Below, one piece after another: positions 24,809-34,290 of a DNA stretch of 64,000 bases. A program made the translations under genes and the position numbers. The DNA comes from Aestuarierythrobacter sp037968495 (GTDB lineage Bacteria; Pseudomonadota; Alphaproteobacteria; Sphingomonadales; Sphingomonadaceae): NCBI GenBank assembly GCA_037968495.1, contig JBBKVP010000002.1, forward strand, positions 49,843 through 113,842. The letters run 5' to 3'. Under the pieces are notes generated by a model that saw nothing but the letters and a program-made list of their open reading frames with translations, was not told the origin of the DNA and did no database searches. How positions within the stretch are numbered: the stretch's first letter is position 1; every line of letters starts with the position of its first letter.

Positions 24809-27036
24809 TCGCAGAAGAAGCTGTCACTTGCCTCGCGGAGGTCGGCGAGGGAAATGTCTTGCCAGCCGTTGGAAATGCAAAGCATCGGTTTGCTTTCGCG
24901 TCGTTGATTGCCTGTACTGCCGATATCGAGAATTTTGATACCTGCATCTAAAGCAGCATCCTCGAAACCGAAGGCATCCTCCGCTTCAACGATATAGCGA
25001 CCTTGGCTTTCGCCGAAGAATAGTGCGGGCAGGTCGCCACCGTTCAAGCCAGCAAATTGAATGTCGCAGCCCATTCCAGACGCGAACATCATTTCCGTCA
25101 AGGCGACGAGAAGCCCACCATCGGAGATATCGTGAACCGCGCCGACTCTGCCGTCCTGTATTAACTGTCTGACATAGTCACCGTTCTTCTTTGCAGCCGC
25201 GAGATCTGTTTTTGGCGGGACCCCGGCGTTCTCGCCCTTGATCGTGCTAAGCCAAAGCGATTGACCGATTTCGGTCGTTGCACCGCCTATTAGGAATAGC
25301 CGCCGCTTTGCATTCTTAAACCCAATAGTCGCCATCTTGGAGCAATCCTCCAAAATCGCGACACCGCCAATTGCGGGGGTTGGCAAAATCGCGCTGCCGC
25401 CACCGGTGGCCTTGCTTTCATTATATAGCGACACGTTTCCGCTCACGATGGGGAAGTCCAAGGCGCGGCAGGCCTCGCCCATGCCTTCGAGGCAGCCGAC
25501 GAATTGCGCCATGATTTCGGGGCGCTGCGGGTTGCCGAAATTGAGGCAATTGGTGATGGCCAGCGGCCTCGCGCCCACCGCGCATAGGTTGCGGTATGCC
25601 TCGGCCACCGCCTGTTTGCCGCCCTCATAGGGATCGGCATAGCAATAGCGCGGCGTGCAATCGGTGGTCATCGCCAGCGCCTTGTCAGTGCCGTGAACGC
25701 GCACAACCGCAGCATCGCCGCCGGTTTGCAGCGTATCTGCGCCCACTTGGCTGTCATATTGTTCCCAAATCCAGCGGCGGCTGGCGAGCGCTGGACTAGC
25801 CATCAACTTGAGCAGATCGGCTCCGATATCGCTGCTTTCAGGAATGTCGCCGAGCGGTTTGATCTGCGCCCAAGCCTTGTACTCTTCCTTGGACACATAG
25901 GGCCGCTCATATTCCGGCGCTTCGTCAGCCAATGGCCCCAGCGGGATATCGCAAACGGTCTCGCCTTCGAAGGTCAGTTCCATCCTCTGCGTATCAGTCA
26001 CTTCGCCAATGACTGCGAAATCGAGCTCCCATTTTGTGAAGATCGCCTCTGCCTCAGCCTCGCGGCCCGGCTTCAGCACCATGAGCATCCGCTCCTGGCT
26101 TTCGGACAGCATCATTTCATACGGCGTCATGCCCTCTTCGCGGCAAGGTACAGCGCTCATGTCCAGCCGGATGCCGGTCTTGCCATTGGTCGCCATTTCG
26201 ACGCTGGACGAGGTTAGCCCCGCCGCGCCCATATCCTGAATTGCGACAATGGCGTCAGTCGCCATCAGCTCCAGACACGCCTCGATTAGCAGCTTCTCCA
26301 CGAAGGGATCGCCGACCTGCACCGTGGGGCGCTTTTCCTCGATATCGTCGCCGAAGTCGGCGCTGGCCATCGTTGCGCCGTGGATGCCGTCGCGGCCTGT
26401 CTTCGATCCGACATAGACGATGGAATTGCCCACTCCGGTCGCCGCGCTGTAGAAAATCTTGTCCTGATCGGCGATGCCCACGGTCATCGCATTCACGAGG
26501 ATATTGCCGTCATAGGCCGGGTCGAAATTCGTTTCCCCGCCGACTGTCGGCACGCCCACGCAATTGCCGTATCCGCCGATGCCCGCGACTACGCCCTGAA
26601 CAAGATGCTTCATCTTGGGATGGTCAGGTCGTCCGAAGCGCAAAGCATTCAGGTTCGCCATGGGCCGCGCGCCCATAGTGAATACATCGCGCAAAATGCC
26701 GCCAACGCCCGTCGCCGCGCCTTGGTAGGGCTCGATGTAGGACGGGTGGTTGTGGCTCTCCATCTTGAAGATCGCAGCCTGATTGTCACCGATATCGATA
26801 ACGCCAGCATTTTCGCCCGGGCCGCAGATCACCCAAGGGGCTTCCGTCGGCAGTTTCTTCAGATGGAAGCGCGAGGATTTATAGCTGCAATGCTCCGACC
26901 ACATGACCGAGAATATGCCAAGCTCGACCATATTCGGCTCGCGCCCCAAGGCGTGCAAGACGCGCTGATATTCTTCTTCATTGAAACCGTGCTGTTCGAC
27001 GACTTCCAGGGTGATCTGCGGGGCGCTATCTGACAT
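24793..27036 (-). CDS. purL: Phosphoribosylformylglycinamidine synthase subunit PurL
   Basis: A 747-residue subunit of the purine pathway that converts FGAR to FGAM using ATP and ammonia from PurQ, together with PurS. Motifs: VMWSEHCSYKSSR near the N-terminus, GPGENAGVIDIGD, MESHNHPSYIEPYQGAATGVGGILRD (the magnesium/ATP site), and DMGAAGLTSSSVEMA. The size is normal for the small (SLQ-type) PurL of alphaproteobacteria. A nitroreductase gene follows with a 16-bp overlap. Confidence 0.96.
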   Translation of the reverse strand: MSDSAPQITLEVVEQHGFNEEEYQRVLHALGREPNMVELGIFSVMWSEHCSYKSSRFHLKKLPTEAPWVICGPGENAGVIDIGDNQAAIFKMESHNHPSYIEPYQGAATGVGGILRDVFTMGARPMANLNALRFGRPDHPKMKHLVQGVVAGIGGYGNCVGVPTVGGETNFDPAYDGNILVNAMTVGIADQDKIFYSAATGVGNSIVYVGSKTGRDGIHGATMASADFGDDIEEKRPTVQVGDPFVEKLLIEACLELMATDAIVAIQDMGAAGLTSSSVEMATNGKTGIRLDMSAVPCREEGMTPYEMMLSESQERMLMVLKPGREAEAEAIFTKWELDFAVIGEVTDTQRMELTFEGETVCDIPLGPLADEAPEYERPYVSKEEYKAWAQIKPLGDIPESSDIGADLLKLMASPALASRRWIWEQYDSQVGADTLQTGGDAAVVRVHGTDKALAMTTDCTPRYCYADPYEGGKQAVAEAYRNLCAVGARPLAITNCLNFGNPQRPEIMAQFVGCLEGMGEACRALDFPIVSGNVSLYNESKATGGGSAILPTPAIGGVAILEDCSKMATIGFKNAKRRLFLIGGATTEIGQSLWLSTIKGENAGVPPKTDLAAAKKNGDYVRQLIQDGRVGAVHDISDGGLLVALTEMMFASGMGCDIQFAGLNGGDLPALFFGESQGRYIVEAEDAFGFEDAALDAGIKILDIGSTGNQRRESKPMLCISNGWQDISLADLREASDSFFCDWMAT

Positions 27037-27068
27037 CCACGGCCTTTAGCGAGGCGCGCGCGGAGTCG

Positions 27069-27725
27069 CTAGCCCCGAGCCCGCCGATGAACACGGGTTC
27101 TCCCCACCCACATTGCAATCGCGGTCATAATTGCAAATGAGAGCAGCGCCGTGAGGTAAAGTGCAGGCCCAGTTTCGGTCGGTTCAGGCCCAAACCAGTT
27201 GATGATCTGAAACGCGAACATCACGGCCCCCAGAATGATGATGGGCCCGGCAGGTCCGCGCATCCGCTTGTGATACCAGTAAAGCGCGCCAAAGGTGATC
27301 GCCAGCTCCAGCGGAATTTCGATGAAGGGATAATTCCACAAGCCGAAGCCGAGTTTACTGTCGCCGCCTGCCAGCGTCAGATCCGGCCGGTGGACAATTA
27401 GGTCGAGCACCCAATGTGACACAACCACAGCCGCCCCGATCATCGCGCTGCCCATATCGCGCGTGATGATCATGAGCAGCAATCCGAACACCAATGCCCA
27501 GCCCAATGTTCCCACCAGACTATGGGTGAAGGGCATATGGTAGAGGTCCATCGGATTCATTGCGGTGATACCGGGCACCAGCCGCATTTTCTCCACGCCA
27601 ATGGTCGCAAGAAAGAAGAAGCCCCAATCCACCAGCTGCGCAGCAACGAACAGCATGCCCAGCTTGGGCGCGCGGGGGGCGGCGGCTGCCGCAGCGAGGG
27701 CAGGAGCCCAGTGACCGATAAACAT
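27069..27725 (-). CDS. Multi-pass membrane protein, possibly DUF457-like
   Basis: A 218-residue hydrophobic protein with about six membrane segments. It contains H-x(4)-HS-type residues in MPFTHSLVGTLGW and VVVSHWVLDLIVHRPDL, a spacing of His and Asp reminiscent of the YdjM/DUF457 membrane-bound hydrolase family. That similarity is partial and the function is unknown. It follows the DUF2177 gene by 4 bp, so they form a two-gene unit. Confidence 0.6.
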   Translation of the reverse strand: MFIGHWAPALAAAAAAPRAPKLGMLFVAAQLVDWGFFFLATIGVEKMRLVPGITAMNPMDLYHMPFTHSLVGTLGWALVFGLLLMIITRDMGSAMIGAAVVVSHWVLDLIVHRPDLTLAGGDSKLGFGLWNYPFIEIPLELAITFGALYWYHKRMRGPAGPIIILGAVMFAFQIINWFGPEPTETGPALYLTALLSFAIMTAIAMWVGRTRVHRRARG

Positions 27726-27729
27726 CTGG

Positions 27730-28128
27730 TCAGCTTAGCTTGATTGCGGCCCATGCTGCAACAGAGCTGGCCACCGCAGTCGCAAACGCACCCCAAGCGA
27801 TGTCCGCTACTGTGATGGTGGTTGACCACTGCTTCAGAACTGCCTGACTCGTTAGATCATACGTTGCATAGCAAAGCCCGCCCAGAAGCGCTCCGTTGAG
27901 AGCCGCTGTTCCGACATGGCCTGATAGGATCGCCGGCTTGATTGCAAACCAGACCATTCCAGCGATGTAGATCACATAGAAAACTGCCGCCGGGGCAATG
28001 CGGAAGTTTTCCGCCATCACCTCGCTCAGACGCGGCTTGTAGAAATTGGGCCCAGCCCAGCTTAGCCACATTGCATCCAGAATTCCGAACGCGATTGCTG
28101 CGGCAACATAGGCGATAATCCACTGCAT
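27730..28128 (-). CDS. DUF2177 family membrane protein
   Basis: A protein of about 132 residues starting MQWIIAYVAAAIAFGILDAMWL (ATG at 28128, four codons below an in-frame alternative). Four membrane helices, the conserved pair D-x-x-W in the first helix, an F-Y-K-P-x-L segment after it, and the C-terminal ATYDLTSQAVLKQWS-T motif match DUF2177. No function is established for the family. It is adjacent to another small membrane protein. Confidence 0.8.
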   Translation of the reverse strand: MQWIIAYVAAAIAFGILDAMWLSWAGPNFYKPRLSEVMAENFRIAPAAVFYVIYIAGMVWFAIKPAILSGHVGTAALNGALLGGLCYATYDLTSQAVLKQWSTTITVADIAWGAFATAVASSVAAWAAIKLS

Positions 28129-28192
28129 AGGTCTCTCCACTGTTCGCGCACAGCTTGACCGCGCGGCCTGCGCTGGTCAATGCTCCTTACCG

Positions 28193-28444
28193 ATGAGTGA
28201 TCCCGAGAACGACATTTCGAAAATGACCTTTGAAGACGCCTTGCGCGCTCTGGAAGAGGTCGTCCGCAAGCTGGAAAGCGGTGAGGTCGCGCTGGACGAT
28301 TCCATTGCGCTATATGAACGCGGCGAGAAATTGCGCGGCCATTGTCAGGCGAGGCTGGATGCAGCGCAGGCACGGATCGACAAGATCGTGACCGGCCCGG
28401 ACGGCAAGCCCGCAAGCACGCAGCCATTCGACGCAGAGGGCTGA
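28193..28444 (+). CDS. xseB: Exodeoxyribonuclease VII small subunit
   Basis: An 83-residue protein with the family pattern MTFEDALRALEEVVRKLESGEVALDDSIALYERGEKLRGHCQ (coiled-coil helical pair) followed by RLDAAQARIDKIV. XseB binds several copies to XseA to make exonuclease VII. It is the usual first gene of the alphaproteobacterial xseB-ispA order. The ispA GTG lies only four bases after its stop. Confidence 0.93.
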   Translation: MSDPENDISKMTFEDALRALEEVVRKLESGEVALDDSIALYERGEKLRGHCQARLDAAQARIDKIVTGPDGKPASTQPFDAEG

Positions 28445-28448
28445 AGCG

Positions 28449-29357
28449 GTGGCATTGGTCGAGGTAAATTCCGATATCCTCGCCGAGGAACTTCTGCGCA
28501 TTCAGGGCGAAGTCGATTCGGGCTTCGACACCTTCTTGGCTGTTCCCGAAGACTCGCGCGCCAGACTGGTCGAGGCAATGCGCTATGCAGCCATTGGTGG
28601 CGGCAAGCGTGTCCGTCCCCTGCTGGTTGTTGCCACGGCGGAGATGTTCGGTGTGAACCGACCGGCCGCATTGCGCGCGGCCTGTGCAATCGAGGCGATC
28701 CACGTCTATTCGCTGATCCATGATGATCTGCCCTGCATGGATGACGACGATCTGCGCCACGGCAAGCCGACGCTTCATAAAAAGTATGACGAAGCGACGG
28801 CGGTGCTGGCGGGGGATTCTTTGCACGCCTTGGCGTTTGAAATTCTCTCCGCACCTGAAACTAGCGGCGATCCCTTCACTCGCGCCGAACTAGTTTCCGT
28901 GCTTGCAACCGCGAGCGGGATGGACGGCATGGCGGGCGGCCAGATGATGGACATCGAGGCCGATGGCGCGGATTATGATCTGCACACTGTCACGCGGCTC
29001 CAACAGCTGAAGACCGGCGCGTTGCTGGGTGCTGCGGTAGAAATGGGCGCGGTTCTGGGCAAGATTGCACCCGAAGCCCGCACTCATTTGCGCAATTATG
29101 CTCGCGATATTGGCTTGGCCTTCCAAATCGCCGATGACTTGCTCGATCACGAAGGTGACGAGGACAAGGCAGGTAAGGCACTGCGTAAGGACGAAGGGCA
29201 GGGCAAGCAGACCTTCGTTTCGCTAATGGGTGCCGACAAAGCGCGCGGGCAGGCGCACGCGCTGGTCGATCAGGCGATTGGGCATTTAAGCAGCCACGGC
29301 GAAGAGGCTGACCTGCTGCGCGCACTCGCAAGATTTGTGGTGGAGAGGGATTGGTGA
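28449..29357 (+). CDS. ispA: Farnesyl diphosphate synthase (polyprenyl synthase)
   Basis: A 302-residue prenyltransferase with both aspartate-rich motifs: HDDLPCMDDDDLRHGKPTLH (first, about residue 95) and the second in FQIADDLLDHEGDEDKAG. It condenses isopentenyl diphosphate with dimethylallyl and geranyl diphosphate in the cytoplasm to make farnesyl diphosphate for ubiquinone and isoprenoids. The start is a GTG at 28449. It sits between xseB and coaD with a TGATG overlap into coaD. Confidence 0.93.
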   Translation: MALVEVNSDILAEELLRIQGEVDSGFDTFLAVPEDSRARLVEAMRYAAIGGGKRVRPLLVVATAEMFGVNRPAALRAACAIEAIHVYSLIHDDLPCMDDDDLRHGKPTLHKKYDEATAVLAGDSLHALAFEILSAPETSGDPFTRAELVSVLATASGMDGMAGGQMMDIEADGADYDLHTVTRLQQLKTGALLGAAVEMGAVLGKIAPEARTHLRNYARDIGLAFQIADDLLDHEGDEDKAGKALRKDEGQGKQTFVSLMGADKARGQAHALVDQAIGHLSSHGEEADLLRALARFVVERDW

Positions 29358-29884
29358 TGGGGAAGAATTCTGAGGGCGAACGCATAGGCGTATATCCCGG
29401 TACATTCGATCCTATCACATTAGGGCATGCGGATATTATCCGACGCGGGTCGAAGCTGGTCGACTGGCTGGTTATCGGCGTGACCACCAACCCGTCCAAG
29501 AATCCGATGTTCTCGACCGATGAGCGGATGGACATGGTCCGCCGTGAAGTTGCCGATATGAATTTGGGCAATGTCGAAGTTGTTGGCTTCAACGCCTTGC
29601 TCATGAAATTTGCCGCCAAGCAGGGCGCGCGGGTGATTATTCGCGGGCTGCGCGCCGTGGCTGACTTCGAATATGAGTATCAAATGGCCGGCATGAACCA
29701 GCAGATCAATGACGAAATCGAGACTGTGTTCCTGATGGCCGACGTATCGCTCCAGCCGATTGCTTCTAAGTTGGTGAAGGAAATTGCCCTTTTCGGCGGC
29801 GGTATCTCACCCTTCGTAAGCCCTTTAGTGTGCAAAGATGTAACTGCGCGGGTTGAGAAGATTGGCCGTTTGGGCGATTATTGA
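29357..29884 (+). CDS. coaD: Phosphopantetheine adenylyltransferase
   Basis: A 175-residue nucleotidyltransferase, the fourth step of coenzyme A synthesis. It has the nucleotidyltransferase motif YPGTFDPITLGHADIIRRG (TxxH-type HxGH) and the ISSTxxR-like part of the family is replaced by VSPLVCKDVTARV. The ATG at 29357 overlaps the ispA stop codon (TGATG); GTG and TTG one and two codons upstream are possible. Length is normal (about 160-175). Confidence 0.9.
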   Translation: MGKNSEGERIGVYPGTFDPITLGHADIIRRGSKLVDWLVIGVTTNPSKNPMFSTDERMDMVRREVADMNLGNVEVVGFNALLMKFAAKQGARVIIRGLRAVADFEYEYQMAGMNQQINDEIETVFLMADVSLQPIASKLVKEIALFGGGISPFVSPLVCKDVTARVEKIGRLGDY

Positions 29885-29982
29885 TTGCTAGGCACTTCTG
29901 TGCGCATCGTTCATTGAAGCGACAGAGCGCGGGCGTTAAAGACCCGTCAGATATTAAAACCATTCAAATTGCAGGAAATTCG

Positions 29983-30705
29983 ATGTTCAAACGTCTGATT
30001 GCTACAAGGTTCGCCGTATCACTCGGTATGGCTGCCGCACCCATCATGGCGCAGGATGCGCCTGCCGAGGAAGCAACTCCAGCGACCGACGAAGCGGCTG
30101 CACCTACCGAAAACAGTATGAACCGGGTCTATGCGCAGATGAATTACAATGCGGCGGAAGATCTTGAAAACCTCTGGTATCTTGATCTGTCGAGCGGTGG
30201 CCGTGTGGCCATTCGCCTGATGCCGGACTGGGCACCCGAGCATGTGGAGCGTATCAAAACGCTGACGCGTCAGGGCTTCTATAACGGTGTGATTTTTCAC
30301 CGTGTGATCGATGGCTTCATGGCGCAAACGGGTGATCCTACGGGGACTGGACAGGGCGGTTCGGAGCTTCCCAATCTGACAAAAGAATTCAATCGCCTGC
30401 CGCATGTTCGTGGCACAGTTTCGATGGCCCGTGCTAATGATGAAAATAGCGCAAACAGCCAATTTTTCATCGTGTTTTACCCTCGCTTTGCACTCGACAT
30501 GAAATACACCAATTTCGGTCGGGTCATTCAGGGGATGGCTATTGTTGACGCCATAGATCGAGGTGAACCGCCGCAGAACCCGGACCTGGTAATTCAGGCG
30601 TCAATCGCGTCGGATAACATTGCGGCGCCTGCTCCTCAGCCCGTAGCGACTCCAGCCCCTGTGGCCGACACTGCTGATTTGGTCGACAATACGCAGCTTG
30701 AATAG
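29983..30705 (+). CDS. Secreted cyclophilin-type peptidyl-prolyl isomerase
   Basis: A 240-residue protein starting at the ATG at 29983 (MFKRLIATRFAVSLGMAAAPIMAQ), an evident signal peptide with cleavage after AQA/QD, so it acts in the periplasm. The cyclophilin core (about 65-200) contains GVIFHRVIDGFMAQTGDPTGTGQGG and SMARANDENSANSQFFIVF. Both ends of the protein are Ala/Pro/Glu-rich linkers. It should assist protein folding in the cell envelope. It lies in front of queA. Confidence 0.88.
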   Translation: MFKRLIATRFAVSLGMAAAPIMAQDAPAEEATPATDEAAAPTENSMNRVYAQMNYNAAEDLENLWYLDLSSGGRVAIRLMPDWAPEHVERIKTLTRQGFYNGVIFHRVIDGFMAQTGDPTGTGQGGSELPNLTKEFNRLPHVRGTVSMARANDENSANSQFFIVFYPRFALDMKYTNFGRVIQGMAIVDAIDRGEPPQNPDLVIQASIASDNIAAPAPQPVATPAPVADTADLVDNTQLE

Positions 30706-30743
30706 GCTTTGCATGACCGCATTGCGGCACTAGGGCGCTGCCC

Positions 30744-31775
30744 ATGCAAGTCATTCTTTTTGATTTTGAGCTTCCGCCAGAAAATATTGCGCTTCGTCCG
30801 GTAAGTCCGCGTCATGCTGCGCGCATGCTTGTGGTGCCAAGGCAGGGCGCATTTGGCGATGCCACGGTGGCTGATCTGCCCGGCCTACTGTTGGGCGGTG
30901 ATGTGCTGGTGTTCAATGATACGCGCGTCATTCCGGCAAGGCTGGAAGGGCGGCGCGGCGATGCGAAGATAGGGGCAACGCTTCATAAGCGCGTCGATCT
31001 GCGCCGCTGGCAAGCGTTCGTGAAGAACGCAAAGCGCCTGCGGATCGGCGAGCGGGTCGAATTTCCTGCTGGCGTCAGTGCGGTCGCAGAAAGCCGCGCC
31101 GAGGACGGCAGTTTCGTCTTGGCTTTTGACGGCGATGAGCCTGTAGAAGTGCTGCTCGAACGGGCAGGCAAGATGCCGCTCCCGCCCTATATTGCAGCCA
31201 AACGGCCAACCGATGAGCGCGATCTAACCGACTATCAAACCATGTTCGCGGAACAGGATGGTGCAGTTGCGGCCCCGACTGCCGCATTGCATTTCACCCC
31301 AGAGCTGATGGAATCGCTGGCCAGCGCGAGCATCGCCACAGAGACACTCACGCTGCATGTTGGCGCAGGCACGTTCCTGCCCGTCAAAGCCGACGACACG
31401 GACGATCACGCCATGCATGCGGAGTTTGGGCGCATTGATGCGGAAACGGCAGCTCGGTTGAATGCCGTGCGTGCGTCTGGTGGGCGCTTGATTGCCGTGG
31501 GCACTACAGTACTGCGTTTGCTCGAAAGTGCGGCGGATGAAGATGGAACCATCCAGCCTTTCGAAGGCGACACCAGTATCTTCATCACCCCTGGATATTC
31601 GTTCCGCGCGATCGACGGGTTGATGACCAACTTCCATTTGCCAAAGAGCACATTGTTTATGCTGGTCAGCGCGTTGATGGGCCGAGAGCGGATGAAAGAC
31701 GCGTACACCCACGCTATCGACGAAGGATATCGCTTCTATTCCTATGGCGATTCGTCACTGCTAATTCCCGGCTAG
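30744..31775 (+). CDS. queA: S-adenosylmethionine:tRNA ribosyltransferase-isomerase
   Basis: A 343-residue enzyme that transfers and isomerises the ribosyl moiety of SAM to make epoxyqueuosine on tRNAs with GUN anticodons. Typical features: FDFELPPENIALRPVSPRHAARMLV at the N-terminus, VFNDTRVIPARLEGRRG, and the C-terminal half with TLHVGAGTFLPVKADD and TNFHLPKSTLFMLVSALMG. tgt, the partner in the same pathway, lies 3.5 kb downstream on the same strand, with a transporter and outer-membrane genes in between. Confidence 0.95.
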   Translation: MQVILFDFELPPENIALRPVSPRHAARMLVVPRQGAFGDATVADLPGLLLGGDVLVFNDTRVIPARLEGRRGDAKIGATLHKRVDLRRWQAFVKNAKRLRIGERVEFPAGVSAVAESRAEDGSFVLAFDGDEPVEVLLERAGKMPLPPYIAAKRPTDERDLTDYQTMFAEQDGAVAAPTAALHFTPELMESLASASIATETLTLHVGAGTFLPVKADDTDDHAMHAEFGRIDAETAARLNAVRASGGRLIAVGTTVLRLLESAADEDGTIQPFEGDTSIFITPGYSFRAIDGLMTNFHLPKSTLFMLVSALMGRERMKDAYTHAIDEGYRFYSYGDSSLLIPG

Positions 31776-31807
31776 TCTGGCGCGGTGATCTGCCCTAGCT
31801 AGGCGGC

Positions 31808-32740
31808 ATGGACCCCATTCTCGATATCCGCGGCCTGACCAAGGTTTTTCCCGGAAGCTTCACGGCTTTGGACTCAGTTGATCTCACTATTCAACAGGGC
31901 GAGATTTTCGCATTGCTTGGCCCGAACGGTGCAGGGAAAACCACGTTGATCGGCGCGGTCTGCGGGTTGGTGAAGCCTACTGCCGGAACCATCCACGCAT
32001 TCGGGCATGATTTGTCGCGCGACTGGCGCTCTGCGCGCGCACGGATAGGATTGGTTCCTCAGGAACTGGCGACCGATATGTTCGAATCTGTCTGGCGGGC
32101 GGTGTCCTATTCGCGCGGGCTATTCGGCCTTGCTCCCAACGCCGCCAAGATCGAGGAAATCCTTCGCTCGCTTTCCCTATGGAATAAGAAGGACGAGCAA
32201 ATCCGCGCTTTGTCTGGCGGCATGAAGCGCCGCGTGTTGATCGCCAAGGCGCTGGCGCATGAGCCGGAACTGCTGTTCCTAGATGAGCCGACTGCGGGCG
32301 TGGATGTCGAGCTGCGCCGCGATATGTGGAAGCTGATCGGCAAGCTACGCGAAGGCGGCACGACGGTTATTCTAACCACGCACTATATAGAAGAAGCTGA
32401 GGAAATGGCGGACCGGGTGGGGATCATCCGGCAGGGAAGTATTCTGATGGTGGATGAGAAATCCGCCATGATGGCCCGCCTTGGCCGCACTGAGGCGCTG
32501 ATTGAGCTTGCTGAGCCAATGACTGAAATTCCGGCGGCGCTTTCGGCGTTCCCGGTCAGCCTGACGGATGACGGCAAGCAGCTTTGTTATCGCGGCGGTG
32601 ACGGCACCGGAAAAGGCAAGGAAGAGGTCGCCAACCTGACTAAGGCACTAGTCCGCGCCAATATCGATTACACCGGCATCGACATCCACGAATCGAGCCT
32701 CGAAGACATCTTCGTCGGCCTGGTCGAGGAGCACGCGTGA
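31808..32740 (+). CDS. ABC-2 type transporter ATP-binding protein
   Basis: A 310-residue ATPase of the ABC-2 exporter group (NodI/drug-type). Motifs: Walker A GPNGAGKTT, signature LSGGMKRRVLIAKAL, Walker B LLFLDEPTAGVD, and H-loop TTHYIEEAEEMADR. About 90 residues of a C-terminal regulatory region follow. It forms an exporter with the permease gene that starts as TGATG at its stop. The cargo is unknown. Confidence 0.9.
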   Translation: MDPILDIRGLTKVFPGSFTALDSVDLTIQQGEIFALLGPNGAGKTTLIGAVCGLVKPTAGTIHAFGHDLSRDWRSARARIGLVPQELATDMFESVWRAVSYSRGLFGLAPNAAKIEEILRSLSLWNKKDEQIRALSGGMKRRVLIAKALAHEPELLFLDEPTAGVDVELRRDMWKLIGKLREGGTTVILTTHYIEEAEEMADRVGIIRQGSILMVDEKSAMMARLGRTEALIELAEPMTEIPAALSAFPVSLTDDGKQLCYRGGDGTGKGKEEVANLTKALVRANIDYTGIDIHESSLEDIFVGLVEEHA

Positions 32741-33507
32741 TGGGCTTTAATATACGCGGCGCTTGGTCGATTTACACACGCGAAGTCATGCGGGCGCTGC
32801 GAACGGCATTTCAGTCGATTCTTGCGCCGGTGCTAACGACCTCACTCTATTTTATCGTCTTTGGTGCCGCGATTGGATCGCGTATGGAAGCGGTTGACGG
32901 CATCAGCTACGGCGCATTTATTGTACCGGGCTTGCTGTTGCTCACATTGCTTAGCGAAAGCACTTCCAACGCCAGCTTCGGCATCTATATGCCGCGTTTC
33001 ACGGGTACCATCTACGAATTGCTCTCAGCGCCCGTCGGCGTGGCGGAGACGCTGGCCGGCTTCGTAGGCGCCGCGGCTACCAAGTCACTCATTCTTGCAA
33101 CGATCATTCTCACCACAGCAACGCTATTCGTGGATTACGAGATTGCCCATCCGGTCTTGGCAATCGGCTACATCATGCTCGTCGCCGCCGCGTTTTCGCT
33201 GTTCGGGTTTATTCTCGGCATATGGGCCGACAGCTTCGAGCGGCTCGGTATCATCCCGCAGCTCTTTCTGGTGCCGCTCACATTTCTGGGCGGGACGTTC
33301 TATTCCATCGACATGCTGCCGGAGCCGTGGGGGACAATCGCGATGTTCAATCCTATCGTGTACCTTGTGAATGGCCTGAGGTGGACATTCTACGGCAGTT
33401 CAGACGTCAATATCTGGGTGTCATTTGGTCTCACAGTCGGGTTTTTGGCAATTTGCGTTGCCGTAATCACCTTCATTTTCCGCACGGGATGGCGTCTCCG
33501 GTCGTAA
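32740..33507 (+). CDS. ABC-2 type transporter permease
   Basis: A protein of about 255 residues with six membrane segments of the ABC-2/NodJ permease family (LTTSLYFIVFGAAIG, ISYGAFIVPGLLLLTLLSES, EL(L)SAPVG). The conserved YSIDMLPEPWG segment before the last helix is characteristic of the NodJ-like branch. The ATG at 32740 overlaps the ATPase stop; a GTG one codon upstream is possible. It forms an exporter with the preceding ATPase. Confidence 0.9.
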   Translation: MGFNIRGAWSIYTREVMRALRTAFQSILAPVLTTSLYFIVFGAAIGSRMEAVDGISYGAFIVPGLLLLTLLSESTSNASFGIYMPRFTGTIYELLSAPVGVAETLAGFVGAAATKSLILATIILTTATLFVDYEIAHPVLAIGYIMLVAAAFSLFGFILGIWADSFERLGIIPQLFLVPLTFLGGTFYSIDMLPEPWGTIAMFNPIVYLVNGLRWTFYGSSDVNIWVSFGLTVGFLAICVAVITFIFRTGWRLRS

Positions 33508-33651
33508 ATTTCGGGCGGAGTATCGCACGAGCAATGCACTTTTTGATTCGTTCATTTGGGCGCAATTTTCAGTTCATTTTCCGGCAATGTTTGCGGGAGC
33601 ATCTAGTCATCGGTCGCAAAGACGGCCCATGATAGAATATTGGAATATATA

Positions 33652-34179
33652 ATGAACACGAAGATTTTGCTCGCAATGGGCGCTGCTGCGCTTGCTACTG
33701 TGCCTGCCACTGCATTCGCGCAGGATGCCGGTGAACCTGAAGTCTACATCGGGGCATCCGCCGGTTATCACGACCTCGGCATTGGCGGCGGCGTGAAGGA
33801 CGATGGCGCAATCTTTGGCGGCATCGCCGGCGTCGACTTCCCAATCGGCGGTGACCTCTCGGTTGGCGGCGAAGTGAATTACCACGTCGGCACCGGTGCC
33901 ATCGACAGCGAATATGGTGTCGCGGGCCGGCTCGCCTATGCTGTGAACCCGACCACAAAGGTTTACGTTCGTGGCGGCTATCAGGAAGTTAAACTCGACC
34001 TCGAAGAAATCGTAGGCGCTCCGGTTCCTGCCGGCCTCGACAATTCTGACGGTGACTACATCGTTGGTGCTGGCGCTGAATTTGGCATTGGTGCCTCGGG
34101 TTTGAAACTGCGCCTTGGAGTCGATACCGTATCCTTCGATACAACCCGTGCAACGGCTGGTCTGCTCTTCTCGTTCTGA
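33652..34179 (+). CDS. Outer-membrane beta-barrel protein
   Basis: A 175-residue protein with a signal peptide (MNTKILLAMGAAALATVPATAFAQ, cleavage near AFA-Q) and a glycine-rich, amphipathic barrel region: YIGASAGYHDLG, GGIAGVDFPIG, AGRLAYAVNPTTKVYVRGGYQEV, and final strand ATAGLLFSF ending in Phe, the usual outer-membrane insertion signal. I start it at the ATG at 33652. It resembles small opacity-type barrels; no specific function is seen. Confidence 0.8.
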   Translation: MNTKILLAMGAAALATVPATAFAQDAGEPEVYIGASAGYHDLGIGGGVKDDGAIFGGIAGVDFPIGGDLSVGGEVNYHVGTGAIDSEYGVAGRLAYAVNPTTKVYVRGGYQEVKLDLEEIVGAPVPAGLDNSDGDYIVGAGAEFGIGASGLKLRLGVDTVSFDTTRATAGLLFSF

Positions 34180-34201
34180 ACCGTGACTGACTAACAATTT
34201 T

Positions 34202-34233
34202 GGGGCCGGCACTGCGAAGGTAGTGCCGGCCCT
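34202..34233. terminator. Hairpin after the outer-membrane barrel gene
   Basis: GGGCCGGCACT (34203-34213) and AGTGCCGGCCC (34222-34232) form a perfect 11-bp stem with an 8-nt loop, extended by one G-T wobble. It lacks a downstream T-run on the plus strand, so termination could be Rho-assisted or the hairpin could protect the mRNA. Confidence 0.6.
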
Positions 34234-34290
34234 AATGATATGCACCAAATGAGGGTGGCGAGCGGGCGATTGGCACGTTAGTGCGCGAAA